Positions 54,241-63,810 are shown, counted from the stretch's first letter. The stretch is 64,000 nucleotides of DNA from Rhodobacter aestuarii (GCF_900156655.1 NZ_FTOG01000008.1:171772-235771); one strand, 5' to 3'. The notes: a model not told the origin generated them from the letters alone. Numbers and translations: made by a program.

Positions 54241-56229
54241 TTAGCTTTCGTCTTCAAAGAACTTTTCGCCATCGCGGATCATGCGATCGAGGCGCGGGGA
54301 GGGCAGGGGGCATCCCTCAGCCACAAGCGCCCGCAGCCGTTTGCGGAGCGCAAGGGCGCCGATCCGGTCCGCTTGGAACATTGGGCCGCCGTGTCGGCGT
54401 GGAAAGCCAAGCGCAGCCTCTGCGGCAAGGTCAATGTCGCTGGCACGGTGGGCGCGCCCGGTTTCGAGCGCGGCGGCGCCTTCGCCCGCAAGCTCGGCCA
54501 AAACACGCGCGACGATCTCTGCATCGGTCAGACCCTGTGGGGTGATCCCTTCCGCCAGTCGTAAGGCCGCTAGCCAGTTTTCCTCGCCCACACGGGGCTG
54601 GGGCGGCGCATCATCGGGGTAGTCATAGACCCCCGCGCCGCTTGCTTTGCCCAACCGCCCGGTGCCGACAAGAGCCGCGATCAGCGCGCGTCCCCGCCGC
54701 CCGGCGACGGTAAAGCGTGCCTGCACTGCATTCAGCCCAAGCGCATCCAGTCGCACACAAGGCCCTTCAGGAAAGCCCCACTCGGTCAAGGCGCGATCCA
54801 CTTGCGCCGGGCTTGCGCCCGCCAAAATGGCCCGCTCGGCGGCAGCGATAAAAGCCACCTCAAGGCGCAGCGGCAGTGCCACCCCATGAATGATCTGCGT
54901 GCCATCCGTGCGCAGCACCATGGCAAGCTGGGCGAGGGACCCGTCGTGGCCCGGTTCGGGTGCCCAAATCGCGGCAAGGCCGCGCGTGCGATCCACGCCC
55001 AATTCGCCCGGGGCCGGGGTGGCCCCGGTCAGTGCCATGATCCCGGCGGAAGCGGGGCGCGCGCGCAAATCGGCAAGGTCTTCGGGCGTCGTGGGGTTGG
55101 CAATCAGCAGATCGGATTGCGTGAAATCGGCAGGGCTTGCGACGGGTTCCAGCCTTGCCCAATCGGCATCGCGCCGGGCAGCATCAATCCGGCCTGCTGT
55201 CAGGGCCTTGTGCTGGGCGTGGGCAACGGCGGTGAGCGTGGCTTCCAGCCGCTCAGGCTGACTGGCACCGATTTGCACCGTGACACCACGGCTCAGCAGG
55301 GCGCGCACCAACCGCTCCGGCGGGTTCCAAAGCGCAATCCGGCGCGGCTCGGCCACGGCAATCTCTGTGGGAAGCCCCCCCAGTTGCAGAGCGATACGGC
55401 GTGCGCGGCTAAGATGGCGCAGCGCGGCGCTGTCTTCGCGCGAAAGCAGGTCTGCCATCAAAACGGCTTCTACATCGAGCGCGGCCTCAAGCGGCAACAG
55501 CAAGGCCGCCTCGGCCAATTCGGTCAGCTGTGGCAAAAGCGATGCATGGGGGCCTTGCGCATGGCGCGCGCGGGCTTGCAGCAGCGCATCAAGCGCTGTG
55601 CCGGCATCGGCCAAGGCGGCATCGGGCGTGGTGAAGGGCGCGCCGCCCTCTGCCACGCGCAAGGCCTCGCTGAGCGCGGCGGTCTCAATCGTGCCTTCGG
55701 AGGCAACGGCATCGCATAGGCCCAAATGCATGGCGGACTGGGCATCAAGCGGCGTAGGGGCCAGCACGGCATCAAGCGCTGCCGCCCCGCCTGCGCGGCG
55801 CACCAAACGCACCAGCGCGCCTGCGGCGGGGATCAACCCTAACCCGGGCTCTGGGCAGAAAAACCGCGCATTGGCATGGGCAAGTCGCAAGCCCGCCGCA
55901 AGGCTTAGCGCCAAAGTGCCCCCCGTGATCATCCCAGAAAGCACGATCACCACGGGCACGGGGGCCGCGGCAATGCGCGTGGCAAGATCGGCAAGGCTGG
56001 GCGCCTCGGGGGCGTAATCGGCAAAAGGATCGGCCGCTTGCGGCCAGCCATTTGGACCCGCACGCAGTACAAGGGCTTTGAGGTCTGGCGTGGCCAACGC
56101 CTCGCTCAGGGCGGCATCAAAAGCGCGGCGCAGCGGAAGGTCAAAACCGGCGCTTGGATCCTCGGCAGACCCGCCCAGCGTGATCAGCGCCACGCCCTCT
56201 CGTCGCTGCACGCCCACGCGTCTTGCCAT
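54241..56229 (-). CDS. Degenerate FadB-like multifunctional protein
   Basis: 662 residues from ATG 56229 with GGAGG upstream. The order matches FadB: crotonase domain, dinucleotide domain, HCDH C-terminal domains (GFPEGPCVRLDALGL, then GFPRRHGGPMFQADRIG). In the crotonase active site only the second Glu (PEPGLGLIP) remains; the first is lost (GGTLAL replaces GG-x-CE). The expected G-x-G-x-x-G dinucleotide loop is not visible near residue 310 (RIALWNPPERLV). Both activities are therefore doubtful. It is longer-lived than a pseudogene because the frame is intact. A non-catalytic or altered role is likely. Confidence 0.75.
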   Translation of the reverse strand: MARRVGVQRREGVALITLGGSAEDPSAGFDLPLRRAFDAALSEALATPDLKALVLRAGPNGWPQAADPFADYAPEAPSLADLATRIAAAPVPVVIVLSGMITGGTLALSLAAGLRLAHANARFFCPEPGLGLIPAAGALVRLVRRAGGAAALDAVLAPTPLDAQSAMHLGLCDAVASEGTIETAALSEALRVAEGGAPFTTPDAALADAGTALDALLQARARHAQGPHASLLPQLTELAEAALLLPLEAALDVEAVLMADLLSREDSAALRHLSRARRIALQLGGLPTEIAVAEPRRIALWNPPERLVRALLSRGVTVQIGASQPERLEATLTAVAHAQHKALTAGRIDAARRDADWARLEPVASPADFTQSDLLIANPTTPEDLADLRARPASAGIMALTGATPAPGELGVDRTRGLAAIWAPEPGHDGSLAQLAMVLRTDGTQIIHGVALPLRLEVAFIAAAERAILAGASPAQVDRALTEWGFPEGPCVRLDALGLNAVQARFTVAGRRGRALIAALVGTGRLGKASGAGVYDYPDDAPPQPRVGEENWLAALRLAEGITPQGLTDAEIVARVLAELAGEGAAALETGRAHRASDIDLAAEAALGFPRRHGGPMFQADRIGALALRKRLRALVAEGCPLPSPRLDRMIRDGEKFFEDES

Positions 56230-56327
56230 GCCCCCTCCGTTTTCATGCAACTTACGCGGGTAGGGGCGCGACCTGCAAGAGCAAGTCGTTGAAAACGTCC
56301 GAAATGCAGGGCTTTAGGGGCCGATGT

Positions 56328-56663
56328 TCAGTGCCGCGCGGCGTGCTCGGCACAAAATGGTGTCGCCGGGATCAAATCCAGCCGTTCCTCTGGGATCCGT
56401 TCGCCACAAATGACGCAATAGCCATAGTCATCCGACTCCATGCGCGTGAGCGCCGCCTCGATCATCCGCAACTCGTTTTGTGCGGCGGCGCCAAGGTCTT
56501 CCAGCACTTCATCGCCTTCGCGTTCGGTGGCCATTTCCTCCCAGTCCTTGGAGTCATGTTCCTCGAACTCACCCGAGATTTGGTCGATGCGGGTTTCAAG
56601 CTGGTTTTTGCGGGCCAAAAGCTCCGCGCGGCGGGTCTCGTCGGATTTGATGGCGGGTGTCAT
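56328..56663 (-). CDS. DksA/TraR-family zinc-finger protein
   Basis: 111 residues with AGGAGG upstream. An N-terminal coiled-coil (LLARKNQLETRID through EAALTRMESDDYGYC) leads to a zinc-finger: CVICGERIPEERL and FCAEHA, that is C-x2-C and C-x2-H. In DksA the last ligand is Cys; here it is His. DksA-like proteins insert into RNA polymerase's secondary channel to support the stringent response; the Asp pair at the coil tip is not clear. Could be a DksA2-like or an unrelated TraR-type protein. Confidence 0.85.
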   Translation of the reverse strand: MTPAIKSDETRRAELLARKNQLETRIDQISGEFEEHDSKDWEEMATEREGDEVLEDLGAAAQNELRMIEAALTRMESDDYGYCVICGERIPEERLDLIPATPFCAEHAARH

Positions 56664-56751
56664 GCGCGCCTCCTATGATCGGACTATCCAACACCCGCGT
56701 CGCAAAAGAAGCCTTGATGCACGTCAATTTCGCGCGCAGAGGCGGTGGCGC

Positions 56752-58041
56752 TTAGCCGAGATTGCCGATTTTCAGCGGGGGCAAATCTTCTTCGTCGCTC
56801 AACCCGCCAAGACCGCCCAAGCCGCCAAGGCCCCCCAGATCGCCCTCAGGCTGGTCAAACCCACCAAGGCCGCCCAGATCCCCAAGACCACCAAGACCCG
56901 AGGCTTCATCAAGATTGCCAAAGCCGCCAAGCCCTTCGGCGCCCGGTTGCGGGTCATAAGCGGGGCTGTCGATCCGGTCGAGCGGACCGGGCATGCCGCT
57001 GTTCATCTCCATACCGGCAAAGGGGCTTTCGCCGGATTCAAAGGGCTGCGGCACGACCCGGCGCACCTTGGGGGCACCGGTTTCAAGTTCCACCACCGAG
57101 GCTTCTTCTTCGCTGATCCGCACCGCACGCATGCCGCGATGCTGGCCAAGCCGTGCAGAGGCCAACCGCCGCCGTCCGACCCCCTCAAGGGTAAGATTTT
57201 CCAGCGCATCTTCCGGGATCGGCAGGCTGACGCCGGGGCGCAATTGCATGATTTGCGACAGCGGCAGGGTCACGCGGTGCAAAACGGAATCGATCGTTGC
57301 CGTGGCGCTAAGAACCGAGTTTTCCATCCGCGCGTGCCATTCGGCCTCTTCCTGCGCGGGAGTCTTTTGGCCACCGGCTTCACCCTCCGCCGCGCCGGGC
57401 ATACGGCGCAAGTTTTGGCCGCGGCCATTGACCGGCACGGCCCAAAGCAATTTGCCTGTGCGTTCGGCTCCCGCGCCAAAGCCCAGTTCCAATTGCCACA
57501 TCCGATAGCCCATATCTTCGAGCAAAAGCCCGAGCGGACGCGGATCATCGAGATAAGAGGCATAGCGGAAGCCCCCGGCCCAGACCACGGCCTCGGTTTC
57601 AACAAGGCTTTCTTCAATGAGTGAGAGCACCGCGTCGAGATATTCGACCACCATCGAGGCATCAATGCGGGTGGGTTTGCGTGCAGGCGGTGCCGTTTTC
57701 GCAAGGTTGCCCATCGTCTGCACTTCGATCAGCACCGAGAGCGTTTCGGGCGGCAGCGCGATAATGCCAAGCCCTTCATCCGGGCCTTCGATGATCGCAA
57801 TCAGCGACAAAGGTTCCAGCGCCTCGGGCAGATCGGCCAAGGTGCGGCGGCTTTCTTTGATGCTAAGGGTTTGAACAGGAAGGGCAAACATATCCTGCGC
57901 AACTTTGGAAACGGCTTGCGTGATCGCCCGTTCCGCCGTCAGCGGAGAGCCGTCAGAGGCGGGGCGTCCCGCTTCTGCCTTGCGTCGCATCGCCGTGTGA
58001 ACCTGTTCGTCCGTCATTCCTTCGTGCCGCCCATTTCCCAT
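56752..58041 (-). CDS. FliM/FliN (SpoA) domain protein with Gly/Leu-rich tail
   Basis: About 429 residues; the start is uncertain (ATG 58041 or a nearby one, weak ribosome sites). The N-terminal 240 residues are of unknown type, with FliM-middle-like spacing. The SpoA domain (about 245-315) reads DSVLHRVTLPLSQIMQLRPG then LENLTLEGVGRRRLASARLG. The last 100 residues are a low-complexity GLGGLGG-type repeat ending KIGNLG. SpoA proteins form the motor switch or type III C-ring. It follows the symporter-kinase gene, so it may be tied to that signal rather than the flagellar operon. Confidence 0.75.
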   Translation of the reverse strand: MGNGRHEGMTDEQVHTAMRRKAEAGRPASDGSPLTAERAITQAVSKVAQDMFALPVQTLSIKESRRTLADLPEALEPLSLIAIIEGPDEGLGIIALPPETLSVLIEVQTMGNLAKTAPPARKPTRIDASMVVEYLDAVLSLIEESLVETEAVVWAGGFRYASYLDDPRPLGLLLEDMGYRMWQLELGFGAGAERTGKLLWAVPVNGRGQNLRRMPGAAEGEAGGQKTPAQEEAEWHARMENSVLSATATIDSVLHRVTLPLSQIMQLRPGVSLPIPEDALENLTLEGVGRRRLASARLGQHRGMRAVRISEEEASVVELETGAPKVRRVVPQPFESGESPFAGMEMNSGMPGPLDRIDSPAYDPQPGAEGLGGFGNLDEASGLGGLGDLGGLGGFDQPEGDLGGLGGLGGLGGLSDEEDLPPLKIGNLG

Positions 58042-58132
58042 GCCTTGGATCAATCATTCGCAGATCAAGGTTTACAAATGGTTGACGAGATCAGGAATTC
58101 TTCACTCTTTTCCAAGCCTTCCGGTATGCGCC

Positions 58133-60826
58133 TTAGACGGGTTCGGCCTCACCCTCACGCCGCCGAAGCGGCAATGTCATACGAAAAGCGGCCCCACCTT
58201 GGCCCGGCAGATAGTCGATCGAGCCGCCCAGATTGGCCATGATCTCGCGGCAAATCGCCAGCCCCAACCCCGCGCCACCCGCCTTTTGCGTATCGGTCAG
58301 GCGGGCGAATTTCTCAAAAATCAGCTGCTGCTGCGCTTTCGGGATGCCGCCGCCATTGTCGATGAAGTCAATCTGCACCCGATTTTTGCTGCGTTTCACC
58401 TCGATCCGCAGCACGGCACGCTCGGCATCGCAGTATTTCCGCGCGTTGGAAATCAGGTTGATGAAGACCTGCACCAGCCTATCGGTATCGGTGAAAACCG
58501 GCATATGTTCGGTGGGAAAATCGCGTTCATAGCGGAAATCGCGCTCGGGCCGGGTGGAGGAGGCCGATTGCACCGCGCGGTTGATCAGATCATGCAGATT
58601 GGCGACCGAGATATTGAGGTTGACCTTGCGGTTTTCGAGCACGGCAAGGTCGATCAGATCATCCAAAAGCCGGGTCAGGCGGCGCGCCTCTTCATGGATG
58701 ATCTCGGCATATTGCGCGCGCATCGCCTCGGGCAGATCGGGCTCCATCAAAATCTCGGAAAACGCCCGGATCGAGGTCATGGGGGTACGCAATTCATGGC
58801 TGATTTGGCCAAGAAAGGCGTCTTTTTGCACCGAAAGCGAGGTAAGCTTTTCATTCGCTTCGCGAAGCGCGCGGGCGGTGCGAGCCAGTTCTTTGGATTG
58901 TGCCTCTAGCTGGGCGGAATATTCTTTGATTTCTTGTGCTTCATTGGCAACCGCGATCAGGTCTTGCACGCTGACCGCCGCTCCGCCAATCAGTTGCGAA
59001 ATCATCGCATGCGCCGTGGCCGCGCCGACAGAGCCCGCCAATTGTCGTTCCAAAGCGGCCAGAAAATCGGGTGTCGGGTCGGGTAGAAAGCCGCGCTTTC
59101 CTTGCGCTGCGGCCTGTGCCTGAAAGAAAAGCTGCGCCTCTTGTGCGCCAAGAATGCGCTGCGCCATCGAGAGCAGATCCTCGGCTTCGGCCTGCCCGCG
59201 CGACCAACCCTTGGCCCCCTCGCGCCCCTCAAACACATTGACGAAGGCGACGCCTTGCAGCCGTTCCACCGGGCCGGGGAAGGAGATCATGGAAAGCGTC
59301 AAAAAGGCGAGCGTGTTGAGCAAAAGGCTCCACAGCATCGCGTGCAAAAACGGATCGAGCCCGTCGATGCCGAACAACGCCTGGGGCCGCAGCCAAGTAA
59401 GGCCAAAGGGGCCATCTTTCATCAGGCTGGCAGAGATCAGCCCGCCTTCGCCTACCGAGGGCAGAAAAAGCGCGTAAAGCCAAATGGCAAAGCCAATCAC
59501 CATACCCGCCGCTGCGCCGGTATGGGTGGCGCCGCGCCAGAAGATGCCGCCAATGAGCGCGGGCAGCACTTGGGCCGCGCCCACAAAGGCAATCAGGCCA
59601 ATCGCCGCCAAAGCCTCTGAGCCGCCCGAAAGTTGGTAGTAGCCATAGCCCATCGCCAGAACCGCGCCGATGGAAAGCCGCCGACTGGTCAGCACCAAGC
59701 CCCGCACATCACCGCGCTCCGCCGGCCCGCGCGCAAGTGCCAGCCAAAGCGGCGTGACGATGTGGTTCGATACCATGGTAGACAGCGCAATTGCTGCCAC
59801 AATCACCATCGAGGTGGCCGAGGAAAAGCCGCCCAAAAACGCCAAAAGTGCAAGCCCGCCTTGCCCTTGCGAAAGTGGCAGCGACAGAACGAACAAATCC
59901 GGGTTCGCGCCGGGGGCCGCCGTTTCAAGCCCCACAACAGCGATGGGCACCACGAAAAGGCTCATCAACAGCAGATAGCCCGGAAAAGCCCAGCTTGCGG
60001 TGACAAGGTGGCGCTCGTCGGTGTTTTCGACGACGAGCACCTGAAACATGCGCGGCAAGGTGAGCACGGCAGCGGCAGAGACAAAGGTCAGCCCGGCAAA
60101 GCGCCCCGGCTGCAATTGCCAATCTGCCAAGGCGGAAGCGTCGATCCTGTCCAAGATATCGCCCACGCCATCGGCCAGCCCCCAGACAACCCAGATCCCG
60201 ACCGCCAAAAGTGCCACCAGCTTCATCACCGCTTCAAGCGCAATGGCGGTGACAACGCCGTGGTGGCGCTCGTTTGCATCTAAATTGCGGGTGCCGAACA
60301 GGATGGTGAAAAGCGCAAGCCCCCCCGCGATCCAAAGCGCGGTGGCGGATTGGTTGGGCAGCGCCCAGAACTCTGGTGTATCGGCGGCAAAAACGCCAAA
60401 ACTCAGCGTCACCGATTGAAGTTGCAGCGCAATATAGGGCGTGGCAGCGGCAACCGACATCAGCGTCACGATCACGCCTAGAAGGTTTGACTTTCCGTAA
60501 CGGCTTGAAATTAAATCCGCAATTGAGGTGACACGCTGCGCGCGGCCAATCCGCACCAGTTTGCGCAGCACCCACCACCAGCCGGTAAAAACGAGTGTGG
60601 GCCCAAGGTAGATCGTCAGGAACTCCAGCCCGGAACGCGCCGCAGAGCCCACCGCGCCGTAAAAGGTCCACGCTGTGCAATAGATCGAGAGCGAGAGCGT
60701 GTAGACCCAAGGGCTGTAGAGAAAATGCAGCCGCCCACGGGCCGCGCGCCGTTCCGCCACAAAGGCGACAAGAAACAGGAACAGCACATAAACCAAGGAA
60801 ACCGCGACAAGAATATTGAAGGGCAT
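58133..60826 (-). CDS. Solute-symporter sensor histidine kinase
   Basis: 897 residues. The N-terminal 500 residues hold about 13 helices of the sodium:solute symporter (SSS) family (SIADLISSRYGKSN near 100). A coiled-coil linker follows. HisKA has phospho-acceptor His677 (SHELRTPM), then HATPase with N box NLISNARKY, G1 DNGGGIPK and G2 GGAGLGLAI. This CbrA-like architecture couples substrate uptake or sensing to phosphorelay. The gene starts 4 bases after the small membrane gene. The partner is probably the response regulator at 61151. Confidence 0.92.
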   Translation of the reverse strand: MPFNILVAVSLVYVLFLFLVAFVAERRAARGRLHFLYSPWVYTLSLSIYCTAWTFYGAVGSAARSGLEFLTIYLGPTLVFTGWWWVLRKLVRIGRAQRVTSIADLISSRYGKSNLLGVIVTLMSVAAATPYIALQLQSVTLSFGVFAADTPEFWALPNQSATALWIAGGLALFTILFGTRNLDANERHHGVVTAIALEAVMKLVALLAVGIWVVWGLADGVGDILDRIDASALADWQLQPGRFAGLTFVSAAAVLTLPRMFQVLVVENTDERHLVTASWAFPGYLLLMSLFVVPIAVVGLETAAPGANPDLFVLSLPLSQGQGGLALLAFLGGFSSATSMVIVAAIALSTMVSNHIVTPLWLALARGPAERGDVRGLVLTSRRLSIGAVLAMGYGYYQLSGGSEALAAIGLIAFVGAAQVLPALIGGIFWRGATHTGAAAGMVIGFAIWLYALFLPSVGEGGLISASLMKDGPFGLTWLRPQALFGIDGLDPFLHAMLWSLLLNTLAFLTLSMISFPGPVERLQGVAFVNVFEGREGAKGWSRGQAEAEDLLSMAQRILGAQEAQLFFQAQAAAQGKRGFLPDPTPDFLAALERQLAGSVGAATAHAMISQLIGGAAVSVQDLIAVANEAQEIKEYSAQLEAQSKELARTARALREANEKLTSLSVQKDAFLGQISHELRTPMTSIRAFSEILMEPDLPEAMRAQYAEIIHEEARRLTRLLDDLIDLAVLENRKVNLNISVANLHDLINRAVQSASSTRPERDFRYERDFPTEHMPVFTDTDRLVQVFINLISNARKYCDAERAVLRIEVKRSKNRVQIDFIDNGGGIPKAQQQLIFEKFARLTDTQKAGGAGLGLAICREIMANLGGSIDYLPGQGGAAFRMTLPLRRREGEAEPV

Positions 60827-60829
60827 TGG

Positions 60830-61144
60830 TTAGAGATCCCCGTCTTTGGGGGGCGCCGTGGTAGGCAAGCTGGGGAGGCTGCCTTCGGCCTCTTCTTCGG
60901 CATCCAAAGCGGGCGCAAGGCCCCGCGCCAGCGCCGCTGCCAGCGCCACCAACAGCGCCCAGACGGTGAAAAGATAAATCAGCCCGCGCGCCGTGTCGGG
61001 ATGCGCGCCCGCATCGGGGCGCCAAAGCGCGGGTAGGGTGAAGAGAACAACCCCAAAGAGCGGCAGCAGACGCGCGGCATCCATCATCCGCCGCCGACGA
61101 TAAGAGCGGCGCGCCAAAAACAGGGGCGTCGATTTGCGCGGCAT
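60830..61144 (-). CDS. Small membrane protein between kinase and response regulator
   Basis: 104 residues. Basic N-terminus (RRSYRRRR), two hydrophobic segments (about 26-42 and 53-73), and an acidic proline-rich tail. It is translated between the response regulator (stop 61151) and kinase (start 60826) genes with gaps of 6 and 3 bases, so one transcript. Function unknown; an accessory to the membrane kinase is possible. Confidence 0.65.
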   Translation of the reverse strand: MPRKSTPLFLARRSYRRRRMMDAARLLPLFGVVLFTLPALWRPDAGAHPDTARGLIYLFTVWALLVALAAALARGLAPALDAEEEAEGSLPSLPTTAPPKDGDL

Positions 61145-61150
61145 TCGCGC

Positions 61151-61540
61151 TTACGCCCCTTGCGCGGGCAAAGGCACGGCAATCTCTTCAAGGGCGCTGA
61201 GCAGATCGGCATTGGCGAAGGGCTTGGCCAGAAAGGCGGTGGCCCCCGCAGCAGCGGCGGCCTCTCGGTCGCGGCCCTGACCGCGCGCACTCAGCATCAA
61301 AACCGGGGTTGTGGCCAGACCGGCATCGGCGCGCAATTCGGCCAGAATATCGAGCCCCGAGCGGCCCGGCAGCATCAGATCAAGGATCACGGCGCTTGGT
61401 CGCCATTCGGCAATTTGCACCATCGCCCGCGCGCCAGAGGGCTCAACCGTTACGGCCCAGCCCGCGCGCGATAGAATAAACCGGATCGCCTCGGCGATGT
61501 TCGGCTCATCCTCCACCACAAGCACGCGCTTTTCTGTCAT
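61151..61540 (-). CDS. Single-domain response regulator
   Basis: 129 residues: a receiver domain only. Acidic pocket D11 with E10, phospho-acceptor Asp54 (VILDLMLPG), switch Thr/Ser (LMLSA), and Lys in FLAKPF. No output domain, so it should pass phosphate or bind a partner, as CheY does. It is first in the operon that continues with the membrane protein, the symporter-kinase and the FliM/FliN-like protein. Binding to the FliM-like protein would fit CheY logic but is inference. Confidence 0.9.
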   Translation of the reverse strand: MTEKRVLVVEDEPNIAEAIRFILSRAGWAVTVEPSGARAMVQIAEWRPSAVILDLMLPGRSGLDILAELRADAGLATTPVLMLSARGQGRDREAAAAAGATAFLAKPFANADLLSALEEIAVPLPAQGA

Positions 61541-61605
61541 CGTTACGCCTCCCCCGGGATCAATCTATCCACGCTTGGCCCGGTGCTGTCAAACGCTGCA
61601 ACGGT

Positions 61606-62985
61606 TCAGCGCAGCGCCACGAGCGAGGGTTCTCTGCGGCCGGGGCAGGCGGCACGCGGGCACACCCGGCAAGATGTCCCCACAGGTCGTGCCGTTTCGG
61701 TGGCGCCAAGCGGCGCGGGCAGGATCAGCATCATCGCTTCCATCAAGACAGGGCCTTCAAAGCCAGCCCCATCAAAGGCAGCGCCGTCAAAGCCTTGGCT
61801 TTCGGCTGTGCCGGTCACGCGCGGGGCGGCAAAGGCATAGGTCATGAACCGCTGCGGCAGCCGCCCGGCCATATCCACGGGCATCCGCAACGGTTGCATC
61901 GGGCGCGAAAGTGCCTCGTATAGCGGCCAAAGCGCGCAAGCCGCCGTGGCGCGGGGCAGGGTGAAGCCGGGCAGGGGGCGGCGCAGGGTCAGCGCGCCCG
62001 AGCCATCACAAACGACCAGCCCGATCGGCGGCACCCCGGGCACCCCCTCGGGAAGCGTGGCGAGGCGGCGAAACACCCGCGCCATCGGCGCCCCAAAGCG
62101 CGCGGCCAATTGCCCCGGCGCGGGCCCGGTTTCCCCGAGCGCCGCCAAAAAGGGTTTGAGCGGCAGCGCGCGCGTATCGGCCAAAGCCTGTACCAGATGT
62201 GCCCGCGCCAATTCCTTAGCCGCAGAAGCCGCAAGCTCTGGCGTGGCCGCGATAATCTCCTCCGGGTCGGGCGGATCGGGGCGCTCAAATTCCGCAATAT
62301 GCCAGTTGCGGGTGGTAAGCCACGCCTCCAGCTGTTCTTGCGGTGACGCGGGGCCGGTTTCCTCGGCCTCCATCTCATCAAGATATTCGACCAAACCTTC
62401 GGCGGCGCCAGAAAGCCGCAGGCTTTCTTGTGCAATCGTTTCCAAGAACCTCGCGTGCCATTCTGGCTCAATATCGGGTGTTTCCACCAAAATCGCCGCG
62501 CTTGAGCGCAGCGAGGTCACGGCGGAAAGCACCTCATGCAGGCCATCAAGCAAAAACGGGTCTTGCGCCATGCGTTCGGAATAGGTCTCGACCACGCGCT
62601 CAAGCGCCGCCACCCGCTCTTGCCGCGCGGCGAGCACCCGCGCCCAAGCCGGAAAGCGGCCCACAAACTCCTCGATCCGTTCCAATTCACCGGGGTCGAG
62701 CGGGTCGCTTGATGCGCCTGCAACGGGCATTGCGCTGCCGGCTGCAGCCTCTCTGAGCGCTTCGAAAAGCGCAGATTCCGCGCCCTCGGACAGTGCCACA
62801 GAGGCGACGCCCAATGCCGAGGCAAAGGTCTCCAGCAGCGTGTCAGAGACGCGGCGGCGGTTGTGTTCGATCAAGTTGAGATAGGCTGCCGAAATCCCCA
62901 CCGCGCGGGCCAATTCGGCCTGCCGCAGCTTGAGCGCCAAGCGACGCTCGCGGATCCTTGTGCCGGTTAGCGCAGAACGAGCCAT
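61606..62985 (-). CDS. XRE-family short-chain acyl-CoA regulator, ScfR-like
   Basis: 459 residues. The N-terminal XRE helix-turn-helix (GTRIRERRLALKLRQAELARAVGISAAYLNLIEHNRR, about residues 8-45) precedes a helical region. A C-terminal DUF2083-like domain ends with the motif CRVCPRAACPGRREPS, whose Cys likely bind a metal. Related regulators respond to short-chain acyl-CoA and control propionyl- or crotonyl-CoA metabolism. No such operon is adjacent. Tail position of the Cys motif is diagnostic of this family. Confidence 0.82.
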   Translation of the reverse strand: MARSALTGTRIRERRLALKLRQAELARAVGISAAYLNLIEHNRRRVSDTLLETFASALGVASVALSEGAESALFEALREAAAGSAMPVAGASSDPLDPGELERIEEFVGRFPAWARVLAARQERVAALERVVETYSERMAQDPFLLDGLHEVLSAVTSLRSSAAILVETPDIEPEWHARFLETIAQESLRLSGAAEGLVEYLDEMEAEETGPASPQEQLEAWLTTRNWHIAEFERPDPPDPEEIIAATPELAASAAKELARAHLVQALADTRALPLKPFLAALGETGPAPGQLAARFGAPMARVFRRLATLPEGVPGVPPIGLVVCDGSGALTLRRPLPGFTLPRATAACALWPLYEALSRPMQPLRMPVDMAGRLPQRFMTYAFAAPRVTGTAESQGFDGAAFDGAGFEGPVLMEAMMLILPAPLGATETARPVGTSCRVCPRAACPGRREPSLVALR

Positions 62986-63354
62986 CTCTCCTCCTGCAAG
63001 GAATTTACGGCCAAAGCCCCGCGAACAAAAGCACTTTACAAAGACGGTGAAAATAGAAACGGCCCGCGGCCAGGGGGGGCACCCCGGCGCGCGGGCCTAC
63101 CCCTGCGCCGTGACAGTCAACAGGGGTATTTCGGTTGCGCTTGCGGCGCAAATTTGAGGCCCGCCCGGATCGCGGGGCGGACACTGGCGGGAACCTGGTG
63201 CGCGGTTGCGCGCTGGCCGGGATGAAAGGCCGAGGTGAATGGAGCACGCGTGAAAGGCGTAGCGGATATAGCAACACCCGCCAAAGCGGGTGTGGTGAAC
63301 AGTCTAGTTCGGAAAACTGCCATCCGATGTGACCGCCGTCAAGGCGCGATTGCC
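62986..63354. other. Intergenic region with one clear terminator
   Basis: 369 bases without a supported gene. It contains the promoter of the ScfR-like gene on the left and the terminator at 63274-63293 on the right. Several short GC-rich dyads (for example around 63160-63220) are visible but form no RNA I recognise. Confidence 0.5.
63274..63293 (-). terminator. Terminator after the 63355 gene
   Basis: ACACCCGC-TTTG-GCGGGTGT on the minus strand, an 8-bp stem 61 bases past the stop, followed by TTGCTATAT. Possibly weak. Confidence 0.6.
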
Positions 63355-63810
63355 CTAGTCGAAAGACCGAAAATGCGCCCCGTAGTTCAGGGCTTTGAGG
63401 GAGCATTGATCCATGGCGTATTGAAACCAGACATCGCTTTTCTCGCGCGCGGCCTGTTTGTCGATGGCGAGTTTGGCACGGCCTTTGGCGATGGCTTTGC
63501 CCATGTCTTCATCCAGATCACGCAGCCGTTTGACCCAGAATTGCGCGGCTTCATCAAAGTAGCTGCCAATCGGTGCGCCCGAGGGCACGATCATCTGTGC
63601 CACGCTCAGGCAATAGCCCGCCTCGGCCCCAAGGGTGGGCGTGTTAAAGAGGTAGCTCGCCGGGGCGGCGAATTGGCTTTTCCAAACGCTCCAGAAAAGT
63701 GCCGCCACAACGATCAGCAAAACCGCGCCACCGCCCCAGATGACGCGCGGTGACAGCTCTTCATCGGGGTTGATCCGACGTTTGAAAGTGGGGCGTTTGA
63801 CGCGGGCCAT
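63355..63810 (-). CDS. Membrane-anchored hypothetical protein
   Basis: 151 residues, GGAGGAC ribosome site. A basic N-terminus is followed by one helix (VIWGGGAVLLIVVAALFWSV, about residues 23-42), so most of the protein faces the periplasm. The remainder is helical, with Cys in YCLS and QCSLKA and basic/acidic alternation (KRLRDLDEDMGKAIAKGRAK). Family not recognised. It starts 58 bases after the class III aminotransferase gene. Confidence 0.65.
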   Translation of the reverse strand: MARVKRPTFKRRINPDEELSPRVIWGGGAVLLIVVAALFWSVWKSQFAAPASYLFNTPTLGAEAGYCLSVAQMIVPSGAPIGSYFDEAAQFWVKRLRDLDEDMGKAIAKGRAKLAIDKQAAREKSDVWFQYAMDQCSLKALNYGAHFRSFD

